A stretch of DNA of 64,000 nucleotides from Rhizomicrobium sp. (GTDB lineage: Bacteria > Pseudomonadota > Alphaproteobacteria > Micropepsales > Micropepsaceae): the NCBI GenBank assembly GCA_037200045.1, contig JBBCHM010000003.1:1-64000 (forward strand), read 5' to 3'. Positions 55,010 to 64,000 of the stretch are shown piece by piece (position 1 is the stretch's first letter; each line of letters starts with the position of its first letter). Under the pieces are notes generated by a model. That model worked only from the letters and a program-made list of their open reading frames with translations, had not been told where the DNA came from and did not search any database. The position numbers and the translations under genes are program-made.

Positions 55010-55198
55010 ATGATCGTCTGTGTCTGCAATAGGCTGAATGACGTGAAGATTCGCGGCGCGATCGAACAAGGCGCGGAATCGGCCGACCACGTGTATTCCT
55101 ATTGCAACGTGAGAAAGAACTGCGGGCGATGCCAGGAAACGATCGAAAAAATGATGGACGGCGCCGCGGCGCGGCCCCAGCTTCTGGCGGCGGAGTAG
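55010..55198 (+). CDS. bfd: bacterioferritin-associated ferredoxin
   Basis: A 62-residue [2Fe-2S] protein with the Bfd/NifU-N cysteine pattern C-V-C near the N-terminus and C-G-R-C at residues 42-45 or so. It delivers electrons to bacterioferritin to release stored iron. The start M-I-V-C-V-C-N-R-L-N is typical of the family. A Fur-type box lies upstream and bacterioferritin follows at once. Confidence 0.92.
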   Translation: MIVCVCNRLNDVKIRGAIEQGAESADHVYSYCNVRKNCGRCQETIEKMMDGAAARPQLLAAE

Positions 55199-55216
55199 CG
55201 CCGGGTCCCGAACCGC

Positions 55217-55710
55217 ATGCCGGCATTCCGGGCGATGCCGAGACGCTCCGCCTGCTCAATGTCGTTCTCAAGAATGAGCTGACGGCGATCAATCAGTACT
55301 TCCTGCATTCGCGGATGTACGGCGATTGGGGTCTGTCCCACCTCGCCAAGCACGAATACGAGGAATCCGTCGACGAGATGAAGCACGCCGATGCGCTGAT
55401 CAAGCGCATCCTGTTCCTGGGCGGCCTGCCCAACCTGCAGGACCTCGGCAAGCTGATGATCGGCGAGAACGTCAAGGAGGTTATCACCTGCGACCTGTCG
55501 CTGGAGAACCAGTCCTATCCCGATCTCAAGAAGGCGATCCGGCACTGCGAGAGCGTCGGCGATTTCGGCAGCCGCGAACTGTTCGTGCACATCCTCGAAA
55601 GCGAAGAGGAGCACATCGACTATCTGCAGACGCAGATGCGCTTGATCGAGCAGATGGGCATCCAGAACTACGTCCAGCTCCAGACCAAGGCGAACGAGAG
55701 CGGGACCTGA
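55217..55710 (+). CDS. bfr: bacterioferritin, N-terminus disturbed by a probable one-base deletion
   Basis: From 55231 to the stop the frame encodes a normal bacterioferritin: ferroxidase ligands in [14 protein letters not shown] (with the haem methionine) and E-S-E-E-E-H, about 160 residues. No start codon lies in that frame near the expected N-terminus. The ATG at 55217 is one frame off and would join by a single missing base at 55228-55231. Without an error, the first in-frame ATG is at 55129 inside bfd, adding about 34 unrelated residues. It stores iron as a 24-subunit shell with haem. Confidence 0.85.
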
Positions 55711-55736
55711 TCCCACTCCCCTTCCCTAATTGTGCG

Positions 55737-57861
55737 TCATGCCGGCATCGCGGTTGCCGGCGGCGGGCTGTAGGTCGGCGGCACGATCTCCACGTTCTGC
55801 ATCATACCCTGGTCCTCGTGGTCGAGGATGTGGCAGTGCAGGACGAACTCGCCGATATAGCGCTCGTAGCGCGTGCGGATGACGATCATATACATGCCGA
55901 TGGAAGCGCCCGGTGTGGGCCCGTTCGGATCGTTGACGTTCTTCACCCACAGCGTGTCCTTCCACACACCCTTGAGGCCGGGATATTGCGGATCCGGCGT
56001 TCCCTTGATCGGCTTGCCGTTGGCGTCGAGCGCGTAATCGTCGACCGCGCCGGGCGCGCTCACATCCTTGCCCGCGGGATCGTAGATCGCGACGACCTGG
56101 AACGGATTGACGTGGATGTGGAAGGGGTGGCTGACGAACAGCGATTGCAGTTTCCACTCGTCGACGCTGCCCAGCACCGGCTTGCGGTCGATGCGATCGG
56201 GAGCATAGGGCCTGGGCGCATAATCGGCCGATCCCACCCTCGAACTTCGTCGGTGTCGCGGCGACGTCGATATTGAAGTCGAGATATTGATGGCCGGTGA
56301 CCTCGGCCTCGGCGATCGTGGGATGCGGCACGAAGTGCGTGAACTTCAGGCCGTCCGCGATGTCCGCCGATACCGCGCCCTTGATGTCGGCGGGCATGTA
56401 TTTCTGCGCCGCGGCAAGAAGCTGGCGCTTCAATTCCGCGCCGATGTCGGCGATGTGGGCGGTCCCACCGACATGGACCTTGCCGAGCAGCCGTCCGGGC
56501 TCGTTCTGGCCCGCTCGATATTGCTTCCCGCCGGCGACGACGCATCGATGACGCAATAGTCCCCGGCCTGCGGGAACATTACGAGCGCGTCGACACGATA
56601 GCCCGGTTGAAAGGTCGCCAGCGTCGTGCGCTGTGCCTGCGCCAGGGTCAGTCCGTCCTGCGCGATGGCGTGATAGGGGATCGGATCGCCGACGCAATTC
56701 GCATTGATGAACGACTGGTCTTCCTGCGGCGCGATGCCGGCGAATTTGACGTTCGGCCGCATGCGGTAGAATTGCAGGCTGATCGTATCGCGCACGCCGG
56801 CATGGATCATGCGCCAGCGCACCATCTGGCCCGCCGTCGCGGTGAAGGTCGGCAGCACGATGCCGTTGATGCTGGTATAGCGGTCGGAGGCCAGCCAGTT
56901 GCCGGGCCCGTAGCCGCGATTGTTCTTGTCGCTGTAGCCGAGCTGCCCGTCGGTGCCGATATAGGGTCCGACGATACCGACCTGGTCCGGATTGCACGGC
57001 CAGGCAATGACCTGACCGTCCGAGTTGGTCTGGACCTGGATCGTGTAGTCCTTGGTCAGGCAGGCGTATTGGATCTGCTGCATGACGAGCACTTCTTCCG
57101 GCACGTCCTTCAGCAGGGTGTCGATGTCGCCGTTCTTGAGCGGCGTCGGCGGCCGGTTGCCCCGGATGATGATCGCGCCGGCCATGCCGCTCGAGACCTG
57201 AAGCGCGGTCGAGCCGTGGCGGTGCGTGTGATACCAGAACGTGCCCGCGGGATGATCGGATGGGATGTTGTAGATGTATTCGAAGGTCTGCTTCGGATCG
57301 ATCGACAGCAGGACGTTGTCGCTGTTCCCGGTCGGGCTGACCCATAGACCATGGGTGTGCAGGTTCGTGCCGTTGAAGCAATGCGGGTGGTTCATATCCA
57401 TGCCCGGCATGTCGGCGCAGGTGGGATCGTCCGGCAGGTCGTTGTGCAGCACGATGTGGATCGTGTCGCCGGGCGCGACGGGAATGGTCGGTGCCACATA
57501 TCGCCGGCGGGCCCCGTCGGCGCTGTTCGCGTAGCTGCGCAGTGTCACGCTGTCGAGGCGGTTGGTGGTCGGATTGTAGAGCTTGCCGATGGTGTAGACG
57601 ACGTGCATGTCGAGCCGCTTCTCGCCCGGCGCCAGGATCTGGGCGGCGGTCAGGCGCGTGCAGCGCGGCGCCCGACGCGGGCGGATGTGCCTGGGTGATC
57701 GTGTAGAGCGGCGGATTGGCGATGGCGCGTTCGCCGGCCGGCACCGCGACGGCGGCCGCCAAAGCGGCAGGCGCCGGCTTTTTCGGCGGCGCGGCAACCG
57801 CCCCGACCGCGCTGGCGATTGCGACAGCGAAAATGACAATGCGATTGATTTTTCCGGACAT
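55737..57861 (-). pseudogene. exported multicopper oxidase, broken by three single-base indels
   Basis: A signal peptide (M-S-G-K-I-N-R-I-V-I-F-A-V-A-I-A) starts at 57861. All copper sites are present but over several frames: N-L-H-T-H-G-L-W, W-Y-H-T-H-R-H-G, H-P-F-H-I-H-V-N and L-H-C-H-I-L-D-H-E-D-Q-G-M-M with the type-1 cysteine and axial methionine. The breaks are an extra base near 57659, a missing base near 56517 and an extra base near 56234. Corrected, the protein has 707 residues, longer than laccases of about 500. Substrate unknown; CotA/bilirubin-oxidase-like. Confidence 0.85.
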
Positions 57862-58011
57862 AAGCGTCCCCTGCTCGTTGTGGCTTCCCGCACACAGACG
57901 CAGTGCACACCGAACGGCATTTTCAGGACACGCGCAGGCTGGAAGGAATCCGCCGCGCTACTGGAACTCGTCAGGGAAGGTTAAAGCCGTCGAGATTGTC
58001 TGTCCAGCGGA

Positions 58012-58668
58012 TCAGAACTCGGCTTCGAGTTCTTCCACCGCGTCGGGCTCGGCCTTCGCGGCTTCGATCCATTCGAGCATTTCGGGCAGGTTGAGGATCG
58101 TTTCGCAATAATCGGCGCAGAGCCTGTCCAGCTTGACATGATAGGTATGGAAGCGCGTGCACACCGGCGCATACATCGCGTCCGCGAGCGTCGGCTTCTC
58201 GCCGAAGAGATAGGGCCCGTCATAGCGCTTCAGGCATTCGCGCCAGATCGCGACGACGCGATCGATGTCGGCCTGCGCGCCGGCCCAGACCTTGAAGTCG
58301 GGATAGCGCGCCTTGAGGTTCATCGGCAGCGCCGAGCGCAGATTGGCGAAGCCGGAATGCATCTCGCCGGAGATCGACCGGCAATGGGTGCGCGCCTTCA
58401 GGTCCTTGGGCAGCAAACCGCTCTTGGAATGTGTCTCGTGGAGATATTCCGCGATGGCCAGCGTGTCCCATACCTTGATCTCGCCGTCGGTGAGACAGGG
58501 CACAAGAAAAGACGGCGACAAAAGCAGAAGCTCGGCGCGGGTGTCGGGGTCGTCGGTCGAGAGCACTTTCTCGTCGAATTCCAGCCCCGCCATGCGGCAA
58601 AGCAGCCAGCCGCGCAGCGACCAGGACGAATAGTTCTTGCTCGAAATCGTCAGGAGCGCTTTACCCAT
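58012..58668 (-). CDS. glutathione S-transferase family protein
   Basis: A 218-residue GST, intact although its neighbours are broken. The thioredoxin-like domain has the S-S-W-S-L-R-G-W-L-L helix with the active-site serine, and V-P-C-L-T-D-G as the cis-proline region. The helical domain includes F-G-E-K-P-T-L-A-D-A-M-Y. The N-terminus (L-T-I-S-S-K-N-Y-S-S-W-S-L-R) is typical of the Ure2p/YfcF-like group. I chose the ATG giving M-G-K-A-L-L-T; longer in-frame starts add unrelated residues. Confidence 0.9.
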   Translation of the reverse strand: MGKALLTISSKNYSSWSLRGWLLCRMAGLEFDEKVLSTDDPDTRAELLLLSPSFLVPCLTDGEIKVWDTLAIAEYLHETHSKSGLLPKDLKARTHCRSISGEMHSGFANLRSALPMNLKARYPDFKVWAGAQADIDRVVAIWRECLKRYDGPYLFGEKPTLADAMYAPVCTRFHTYHVKLDRLCADYCETILNLPEMLEWIEAAKAEPDAVEELEAEF

Positions 58669-58814
58669 TGCGACGATTCTTCCGCTAACGTTGTAACCAA
58701 TTATTTCGCACCGCAGCATAAAATGCACTAGTATTTTTCGCCGTGAGGGCGTGAAATCGTTCCATTATTGCCGCACCGCAAAACGGGCTGTCCAAGAGGC
58801 GTTCGGTTCTCGAT

Positions 58815-60034
58815 ATGTTGTACGACGCCTATCAGGCCCAGTCGGACTTGCTCGCGCCTTTGCGCGCCTGGGCCGGGCTGACGAGCGCGGTGTTCCGCGA
58901 CACGGCCGCTGGCCCGAGCGCGAACTACATCCTCAAGAGCATTTCGGCCGCTGCGGAAGTTTTGAACCGCGCTCATCTCACCCATGAGCGGCCGAGCTAC
59001 GAGGTCGAGACCATCGAGGTCGAGGGCCGTGAGGTGCCGGTCGCGGAAGTGGCGGCGCTGGAGACGCCCTTCGCCACCCTGCTCCACTTCAAGAAACAGA
59101 CCAATGTCCGAGCAGCCGCGCGTGATGATCGTGGCGCCGATGGCCGGGCATTTCCCCACCCTGCTGCGCCACACGGTCAAGACCATGCTGGCCGACCACG
59201 ACGTCTACATCACGGACTGGAAGAACGCGCGCGACGTCCCGCTGGCCGCCGGCCGCTTCGGCGTGGACGACTATATCGACCACACGATCCGCTTCTTCGA
59301 ACATATGGGGCCGGGCGCGCATGTCGTGGCGGTGTGCCAGCCCTGCGCCGCGCTGCTCGCGACGGCCGCCGTGATGGCGCAGGCCGACCATCCCTGCCAG
59401 CCGCGCAGCATGACGCTGATGGCGGGCCCCGTGGACACACGCGTCAGCCCGACGACGGTCAACCAGCTCGCGACCGAGCATCCGATCGAATGGTTCGAGC
59501 AGAACCTGATCACCACCGTGCCGCGCCGATATCCGGGCGCCCATCGCCGCGTCTATCCAGGCTTCATGCAGGTGTCGGCGTTCCTGTCGATGAACCTGGC
59601 GCGCCATATCCGGGCGCATGTCGATCTCTTCGACCATATCCGCAAGGGCGAGGACGAGAAGGCCGAAGCCAACCGCAAATTCTACGACGAGTATTTCTCG
59701 GTCGCGGACCTGCCGGCGGAGTTCTATCTCGAGACCGTGCGCAAGGTGTTCCAGGAGTTCCACCTGCCCCTCGGCAAGTTCGAGCATCGCGGCACGCGCG
59801 TGGAACCCGGCGCGATCAGGAAGACGGCGCTGCTCACCGTGGAGGGTGAGCGCGACGACATCTGCTCCGTCGGCCAGACGCTGGCGGCGCACGACCTCAC
59901 GCCGTCGATCAAGCCGTTCCGCAAGAAGCACTATGTGCAGGCCGGAGTCGGCCATTACGGCGTGTTCTTCCGGCACGCGCTGGCAAACGCAGATCTATCC
60001 AATCGTGCGCAACATGATCCTCGCGAACAACTGA
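58815..60034 (+). pseudogene. phaZ: intracellular polyhydroxybutyrate depolymerase PhaZ, broken by two single-base insertions
   Basis: The gene starts M-L-Y-D-A-Y-Q-A-Q-S-D, as intracellular PhaZ proteins do. An extra A near 59107 moves the frame before S-E-Q-P-R-V-M-I-V-A-P-M-A-G-H, and an extra T near 59967 before S-G-T-R-W-Q-T-Q-I-Y-P. The V-C-Q-P-C segment matches the catalytic-cysteine region of the family. Corrected length is 405 residues, the usual size. It degrades stored PHB. TTGC-N6-GCAA at 58768-58781, about 34 bases upstream, resembles PhaR-type operators, but weakly. Confidence 0.85.
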
Positions 60035-60257
60035 CGTCGGCCTAGCGCCCACCGCATCCGGTCCCACAGGGATCGGCAAACGGTTCCGGGTTCCGCAGCC
60101 ATTTGTCGTTAATCGTCTTCGAACGTTCCAAAAAAGAACGCCGGGAACCGTCCCACTTCGTATTGCCTTTTCGAAAATCATTCGCAAAGTGTCGCAACTC
60201 TCAGGCGCGTGGCAGGGGGCTGCGCCATATGTGGGATCATCAACAAGGAGCGCATTC

Positions 60258-60578
60258 ATGAAGTTTTACGCAACCGCGGTCGTCGCTGCCGTCCTGGCCT
60301 TTGCAACGCCGGCTCTCGCGGAAGACCTGCAGATCAACGTCAAGAACAACACGAGCACGGAGCTGACGGAGCTGTATGTCTCTCACGTCGGGACGAATTC
60401 GTGGGAAGAGAACATCCTGAGCGGGAAGGTCGACCCGGGCGAGGACCTGTCGGTCGACATCACCGATGGCCGCTCGACCTGCTCGTACGACATCAAGGCC
60501 GTGTTCAGCGACGGCGGCACCGCCGAGTTCCGCAACCAGAATCTGTGCGAAACGACGGACTTCTCCGTTCACGACTGA
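60258..60578 (+). CDS. small exported protein of unknown function
   Basis: A 106-residue protein with AAGGAG eight bases before the ATG and a clear signal peptide (residues 1-21, ending P-A-L-A). The mature part is a strand-rich domain (I-N-V-K-N-N-T-S-T-E-L-T-E-L-Y-V-S) with two cysteines, in S-T-C-S-Y-D and N-L-C-E-T-T, that could form a disulfide. It resembles small periplasmic proteins with a N-x-T-x-x-x-I-x-x-L-Y-V-S pattern seen in other proteobacteria, all uncharacterised. It has its own terminator and so is a single-gene unit. Confidence 0.78.
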   Translation: MKFYATAVVAAVLAFATPALAEDLQINVKNNTSTELTELYVSHVGTNSWEENILSGKVDPGEDLSVDITDGRSTCSYDIKAVFSDGGTAEFRNQNLCETTDFSVHD

Positions 60579-60603
60579 ACGCGTTACGCCGGCATGAGAG
60601 GGG

Positions 60604-60639
60604 CCTGGTGCGAAAGTCTCGCGCCGGGTCTTTTCTTTT
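60604..60639 (+). terminator. rho-independent terminator of the small exported-protein gene
   Basis: Ten-base arms (CCTGGTGCGA and TCGCGCCGGG, with two G-T pairs) around a five-base loop, followed by TCTTTTCTTTT. It lies 26 bases after the stop and just before the 3' end of the opposite-strand N-acetyltransferase gene. Confidence 0.85.
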
Positions 60640-60658
60640 GCGGCGGGCCGCATCGCGT

Positions 60659-61482
60659 TCATGGCGCGGCGGCCTCCTGCCCCAGGACCTGCTCGTGCCG
60701 CGCGACGATCTTGGGCCACAGCGTCGCGGTCTCCGGTACATCTAGCCTGAAATCCTCGCGCAGGGTGGCGACGAGATCGTCGGCGTTTTCGAGCACGCGG
60801 TCGGTGTAGCCCGCCGGCGTGATCGTGCGCAGGACGCGGCCGCGGAGCAGCCGTACCGTGCCGCCCGGCCTGTGCGCGAAGCAGAACAGGTTCAGCACGA
60901 AGTGCGAGTCCGGCGCGGTCTGAAGCTCGGCGCAGCGGCGGCGAGGCGCGTCTCGTCGGCGGGATCGAGGTGGAAATCGAAACTCGGCGCGGCGCCGTTC
61001 GGGTGGCTGCGCATCCGCCACCACGCGCCGTCGGCGCGCGACAAGTTGAAGACATAGCCATTCGAGGCGAAGTCGCCCGGCACGACGCGGATCGGTTCGA
61101 GCGGCCCGTCGCCGAAGCCGACATCGGCGAGATATGTCCCCTCCTCCAGTTCGACCTTGAGCACCAGGTGATTGGCCTCCACCGCCGCGCCGGCGGCTTC
61201 GCGCATCACCGCGCCGGTGGCGCGCGTCGCGCGGAAGCCGAGTTCGCCGAGCGCCCAGCCGAGAATGCCGTTCATCTCGTAGCACCAGCCGCCGCGGCGG
61301 CGGTTCACGATCTTCTCGTAGATCGCCGGCCGCGCGATGGTGACGGGCCGGCCGAGCTGGACGTCGAGATTCTCGTACGGGACGGCCAGCATGTGGGCGC
61401 GATGGACCTCGGTCCGCCCCGCCAGCGTCGGCGGTGGGCGATGGTCGAGCCCGATGCGGGCGAGATAGGCGTCGATGTTCAT
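60659..61482 (-). pseudogene. nat: arylamine N-acetyltransferase, broken by a one-base deletion
   Basis: The NAT catalytic triad is visible: cysteine in R-R-G-G-W-C-Y-E-M-N, histidine in E-A-N-H-L-V-L and aspartate in Y-L-A-D-V-G-F-G-D-G. One base appears to be missing near 60945; the frame moves from D-E-T-R-L-A-A to C-A-E-L-Q-T-A-P-D-S-H-F-V-L. Corrected length is about 274 residues, normal for bacterial NATs, which transfer acetyl from acetyl-CoA to arylamines and hydrazines. The ATG overlaps the stop of the upstream HG-motif gene (ATGA). Confidence 0.85.
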
Positions 61483-61763
61483 GAATGCCCCTCCAGATCG
61501 GCGGCCAGAACCCGCATCAGCCATTCGAAGGCGCGGATGCCGTCATGCAGGTATTTGGCGTCGCGGGAATAATAGCCGTGAATGCGACGGTTCTCATTGC
61601 CGGGCTGGCCGCCGCGGCGGCGTTTCAGCTTCGATGCGAAAATGCGGTTCGATTCGCGCGGATCGCGCTCAAACGCCTGGACGTATTGGCGAACCAGGCT
61701 GGATATCGAATCGGGCGAGAAGGCCGGCGATCCCGGCACCAATGTCGAGATGCCGTTCCTCAT
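61479..61763 (-). CDS. small protein with a G-N-E-N-R-R-I-H-G-Y-Y-S motif
   Basis: Up to 94 residues. The part I trust, about residues 18-94, runs from S-I-S-S-L-V-R-Q-Y through R-R-R-G-G-Q-P-G-N-E-N-R-R-I-H-G-Y-Y-S to a helical end. It shares the G-x-Q-P-G-N-x-N-R-R-x-H-G-x-Y-S core with the small protein at 37433-37660, in otherwise different context. Its stop overlaps the NAT start by four bases. The 5' end overlaps the opposite-strand gene starting at 61750, so either start may be misplaced; a GTG at 61739 is an alternative. Function unknown. Confidence 0.6.
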   Translation of the reverse strand: MRNGISTLVPGSPAFSPDSISSLVRQYVQAFERDPRESNRIFASKLKRRRGGQPGNENRRIHGYYSRDAKYLHDGIRAFEWLMRVLAADLEGHS

Positions 61764-62139
61764 CGCGCCGATGACCCAGGACGGCAGGCTGCTGGGCTAT
61801 TCCTACATCTCTTCCAAGCTCGTCGCGTCGTCCCAGGCCGCCGCCCTGGAGATCCGCAACAAGATCGTCTTCATCCAGGACGCCTATGTCCGGGACGTGA
61901 ACGCGACGCCGGTCTCGCTGGCAAGCGATCCGACCAAGGTCGACACCGCGCTGCTCGCCACCCGTCTGGTCCTGGAGGCCCGCAAGGTCGTCGGCAGCGC
62001 CAAGGTCGCCCGCATCGTCTTCGGCGATGGGGCAAAGGACACCGGAATCAAGTTCGCGCCGCTGCATCCGGTCCAGACCCCCGCCCAAGCCGATCGGGCG
62101 GACAATGTGACGCCGGCCCCGGCCAAGCCGGCGCCCTGA
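61750..62139 (+). CDS. protein of unknown function, possibly 5'-truncated
   Basis: A 129-residue protein from an ATG reading M-P-F-L-I-A-P-M. The body looks real: [14 protein letters not shown], a helical [16 protein letters not shown], and a proline/alanine-rich tail. The first residues resemble the inside of an exported protein (M-P-x-L-x-x-P-x-x-x-D-G-x-L), and no signal peptide or membrane anchor is found upstream, where the sequence instead codes on the other strand. It may have lost its N-terminus. No family assigned. Confidence 0.55.
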   Translation: MPFLIAPMTQDGRLLGYSYISSKLVASSQAAALEIRNKIVFIQDAYVRDVNATPVSLASDPTKVDTALLATRLVLEARKVVGSAKVARIVFGDGAKDTGIKFAPLHPVQTPAQADRADNVTPAPAKPAP

Positions 62140-62320
62140 CGGCCGGCGGCCGGAATTCCACCTTTTTCGTGACAAATATTGTGGCCCGACAGCCGTTGCG
62201 CCGGGCCGGCGCTTTTGGCATATGTTCGCCGCCCTTGAAGCGGTTAGGTCCTTCCGCCGGCCATGGGGACGGGCGGTTCGTTCGCGCCGTCCGGAAAACC
62301 GAAAACTCGAGGGATCTACC

Positions 62321-64000
62321 ATGTCCATCAATCTCACACTCGTCCTCGTGGCGGGCGTGTTGGCGCTTCTCTACGGCATCTGGACCATCCGTTCGGTCCT
62401 CAGCCTCAGCGCCGGCAATGCGCGCATGCAGGAAATCGCCCAGGCGATCCAGGAAGGCGCCGGCGCCTATCTGAACCGCCAATACACCACGATCGCCGGC
62501 GTCGGCGTCGTCATCTTCATTCTCGCCTTCGTCTTCCTCGGCTGGCAGGTCGCCGTCGGCTTCCTGATCGGCTCGACGCTGTCGGGCGCGGCCGGCTATG
62601 TCGGCATGTACGTCTCGGTGCGCGCCAATGTGCGCACCGCCGAGGCCGCGCGCCACGGCCTGGCCGAGGGCCTGTCGATCGCGTTCCGCTCCGGCGCCGT
62701 CACCGGCATGCTGGTGGTGGGTCTCGGCCTTCTGGCGGTCGCCGGCTACTACGCCGTCCTCACCGCCGGCCTCGGCCTCGACATCGGCGTTCCCGAGCAG
62801 AGCCGCATCATCGTCGACTCGCTGGTCGGCCTGGGCTTCGGTGCCTCGCTGATCTCGATCTTCGCCCGCCTCGGCGGCGGCATCTTCACCAAGGGCGCCG
62901 ACGTCGGCGGCGACATGGTCGGCAAGGTTGAAGCCGGTATCCCCGAGGACGACCCCCGCAACCCCGCCACCATCGCCGACAATGTCGGCGACAATGTCGG
63001 CGACTGCGCCGGCATGGCGGCCGACCTGTTCGAAACCTTCGCGGTAACCACCGTCGCCACGATGGTGCTGGCCTCGATCTACTTCGACGGCGAGCTCAAG
63101 GCCAAGCTGATGCTCTATCCGCTCGCCATCGCGGCCATGAGCATCGTGACCTCGATCATCGGCACCTTCTTCGTCCGCCTCGGCGCGTCGAAGAACATCA
63201 TGGGCGCGCTCTACAAGGGCGTGATCGCGACCGTCGTCCTGTCGCTGATCGGCCTGTGGCCGCTGACCGACTATCTCGTCGGCATGAAGACCGAGCTGTC
63301 GAGCGGCAGCGCCTCCTATACCGGCCTGTCGCTGTTCGAATGCGGCGTCGTCGGTCTCATCGTCACGGGCCTCCTGATCTGGATCACCGAGTACTACACC
63401 GGCACCAACTACCGTCCGGTGCGGGTGATCGCGCAGTCCTCGGTGACCGGCCACGGCACCAACGTCATCCAGGGCCTGGCGATCTCGATGGAAGCGACGG
63501 CGCTGCCGGCGCTCGTGATCTGCGGCGGCATCGTGGCGACCTATATGCTGGCAGGCCTGTTCGGCACCGCGATCGCGGTTTCGACCATGCTGTCGCTCGC
63601 CGGCATGATCGTGGCGCTCGATGCCTTCGGTCCGGTTACCGACAATGCCGGCGGCATCGCCGAGATGGCCGGCCTCGAAGGCGACGTGCGCAAGACGACG
63701 GATGCGCTCGACGCGGTCGGCAACACGACCAAGGCCGTGACCAAGGGCTACGCCATCGGTTCGGCCGGCCTCGGCGCGCTGGTGCTGTTCGCGGCCTATA
63801 CCGCCGATCTGCACTACTTCGCCGATCACGCCGGCGGTTCCGGCTTCTTCGCCGACCTGGATCTGTCGAAGCTGACCTTCGGTCTCGACAATCCCTGGGT
63901 CGTCGTCGGCCTGTTCGTCGGCGGTCTGCTGCCCTATCTGTTCGGCGGCATGGCGATGACGGCGGTCGGCCGCGCGGCCGGCGCAGTGGTCGAGGAAGTG
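62321..64000 (+). CDS. hppA: membrane-bound proton-pumping pyrophosphatase, 3' end outside the window
   Basis: The first 560 codons of a membrane pyrophosphatase, which uses pyrophosphate hydrolysis to pump H+ across the inner membrane. The catalytic segments [14 protein letters not shown] and [13 protein letters not shown] are intact, among many hydrophobic helices. Residue K471 in G-N-T-T-K-A is the lysine that marks the K+-independent class; K+-dependent enzymes have alanine there. The ATG begins [11 protein letters not shown]. The gene runs off the window at a codon boundary. Confidence 0.96.
   Translation, partial: MSINLTLVLVAGVLALLYGIWTIRSVLSLSAGNARMQEIAQAIQEGAGAYLNRQYTTIAGVGVVIFILAFVFLGWQVAVGFLIGSTLSGAAGYVGMYVSVRANVRTAEAARHGLAEGLSIAFRSGAVTGMLVVGLGLLAVAGYYAVLTAGLGLDIGVPEQSRIIVDSLVGLGFGASLISIFARLGGGIFTKGADVGGDMVGKVEAGIPEDDPRNPATIADNVGDNVGDCAGMAADLFETFAVTTVATMVLASIYFDGELKAKLMLYPLAIAAMSIVTSIIGTFFVRLGASKNIMGALYKGVIATVVLSLIGLWPLTDYLVGMKTELSSGSASYTGLSLFECGVVGLIVTGLLIWITEYYTGTNYRPVRVIAQSSVTGHGTNVIQGLAISMEATALPALVICGGIVATYMLAGLFGTAIAVSTMLSLAGMIVALDAFGPVTDNAGGIAEMAGLEGDVRKTTDALDAVGNTTKAVTKGYAIGSAGLGALVLFAAYTADLHYFADHAGGSGFFADLDLSKLTFGLDNPWVVVGLFVGGLLPYLFGGMAMTAVGRAAGAVVEEV

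Noticed and set aside
60110-60200. Second EcfG-type promoter before the small exported-protein gene
   Set aside because: A GGAAC occurs, but the bases 16-17 positions downstream do not give CGTT on either strand.
61485-62474. 329-codon plus-strand frame running towards hppA
   Set aside because: It overlaps three better-supported genes in other frames. An apparent hydrophobic stretch near 61570-61630 is just the antisense of the HG motif.
1-64000. CRISPR array, rRNA, transposase, integrase or phage genes
   Set aside because: No regularly spaced repeats, rRNA sequence or recombinase motif was found on either strand. The only repeats are the short palindromes listed.

Overview
The window is high-GC DNA from an alphaproteobacterium. 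The evidence is gene order and gene content typical of that class: popZ next to valS, an isoaspartyl-methyltransferase homologue next to a TolC-type protein, ntrB-ntrC-ntrY-ntrX followed by a D-amino acid aminotransferase, hfq and hflX, a fused ispDF, pgpA-cinA, lipA beside a coq10-type gene, an HWE histidine kinase behind an EcfG-type stress promoter, and a proton-pumping pyrophosphatase. A Rhizomicrobium/Micropepsales-like relative is a guess, not something shown here. There is no rRNA, CRISPR array, transposase or prophage.

Layout. 1-7 kb: a lactone-oxidase-type flavoenzyme, then a minus-strand block with metC-hisI, a peptide transporter and the sulfur operon cysK-sseA-GNAT. 7.3-9.9 kb: stress-promoter-driven HWE kinase, response regulator and a GST. 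9.9-13.5 kb: tRNA-Asn, tRNA-Cys, pcm-like gene, tolC-like gene, popZ. 13.5-20.8 kb: nested hairpin repeat, valS, S51 peptidase, old yellow enzyme, ilvD, cupin. 20.9-29.8 kb: CapA-like protein with isoquinoline-oxidoreductase-type subunits, polysaccharide deacetylase, dipeptidase and a beta-propeller protein. 29.9-35.7 kb: tRNA-Ser, then rlpA, a D,D-carboxypeptidase, tmk, holB, tatD and a metallo-hydrolase. 35.7-37.7 kb: an accessory islet with a Panacea-type toxin-antitoxin pair of lower GC and a two-gene module of unknown function. 37.8-50.8 kb: MerR/TipAS regulator, mazG, then hflX-hfq-dat-ntrX-ntrY-ntrC-ntrB on the minus strand and ispDF-pgpA on the plus strand. 50.8-61.5 kb: cinA, coq10/lipA, an acyl-ACP-synthetase-like ligase, bfd-bfr with a Fur-type box, a multicopper oxidase, GST, PHB depolymerase and arylamine N-acetyltransferase. 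61.5-64 kb: a second HG-motif small protein, a small gene of unknown function and the start of hppA.

The most striking global feature is that almost every longer gene between about 50.83 and 61.0 kb is broken by single-base insertions or deletions, at least eleven in 10 kb, while the first 50.8 kb show none. In each gene, correcting the indels restores a family-typical length, so a stretch of poor consensus sequence is the simplest explanation; clustered gene decay is the alternative.

Other points worth attention: a small palindromic repeat that supplies the last residues (LPSP) and stop codon of two unrelated genes and, in a compound form, the ribosome-binding site of valS; a MerR/TipAS gene with an internal start signal like that of TipA; and the toxin-antitoxin islet, whose toxin is not a family I recognise.
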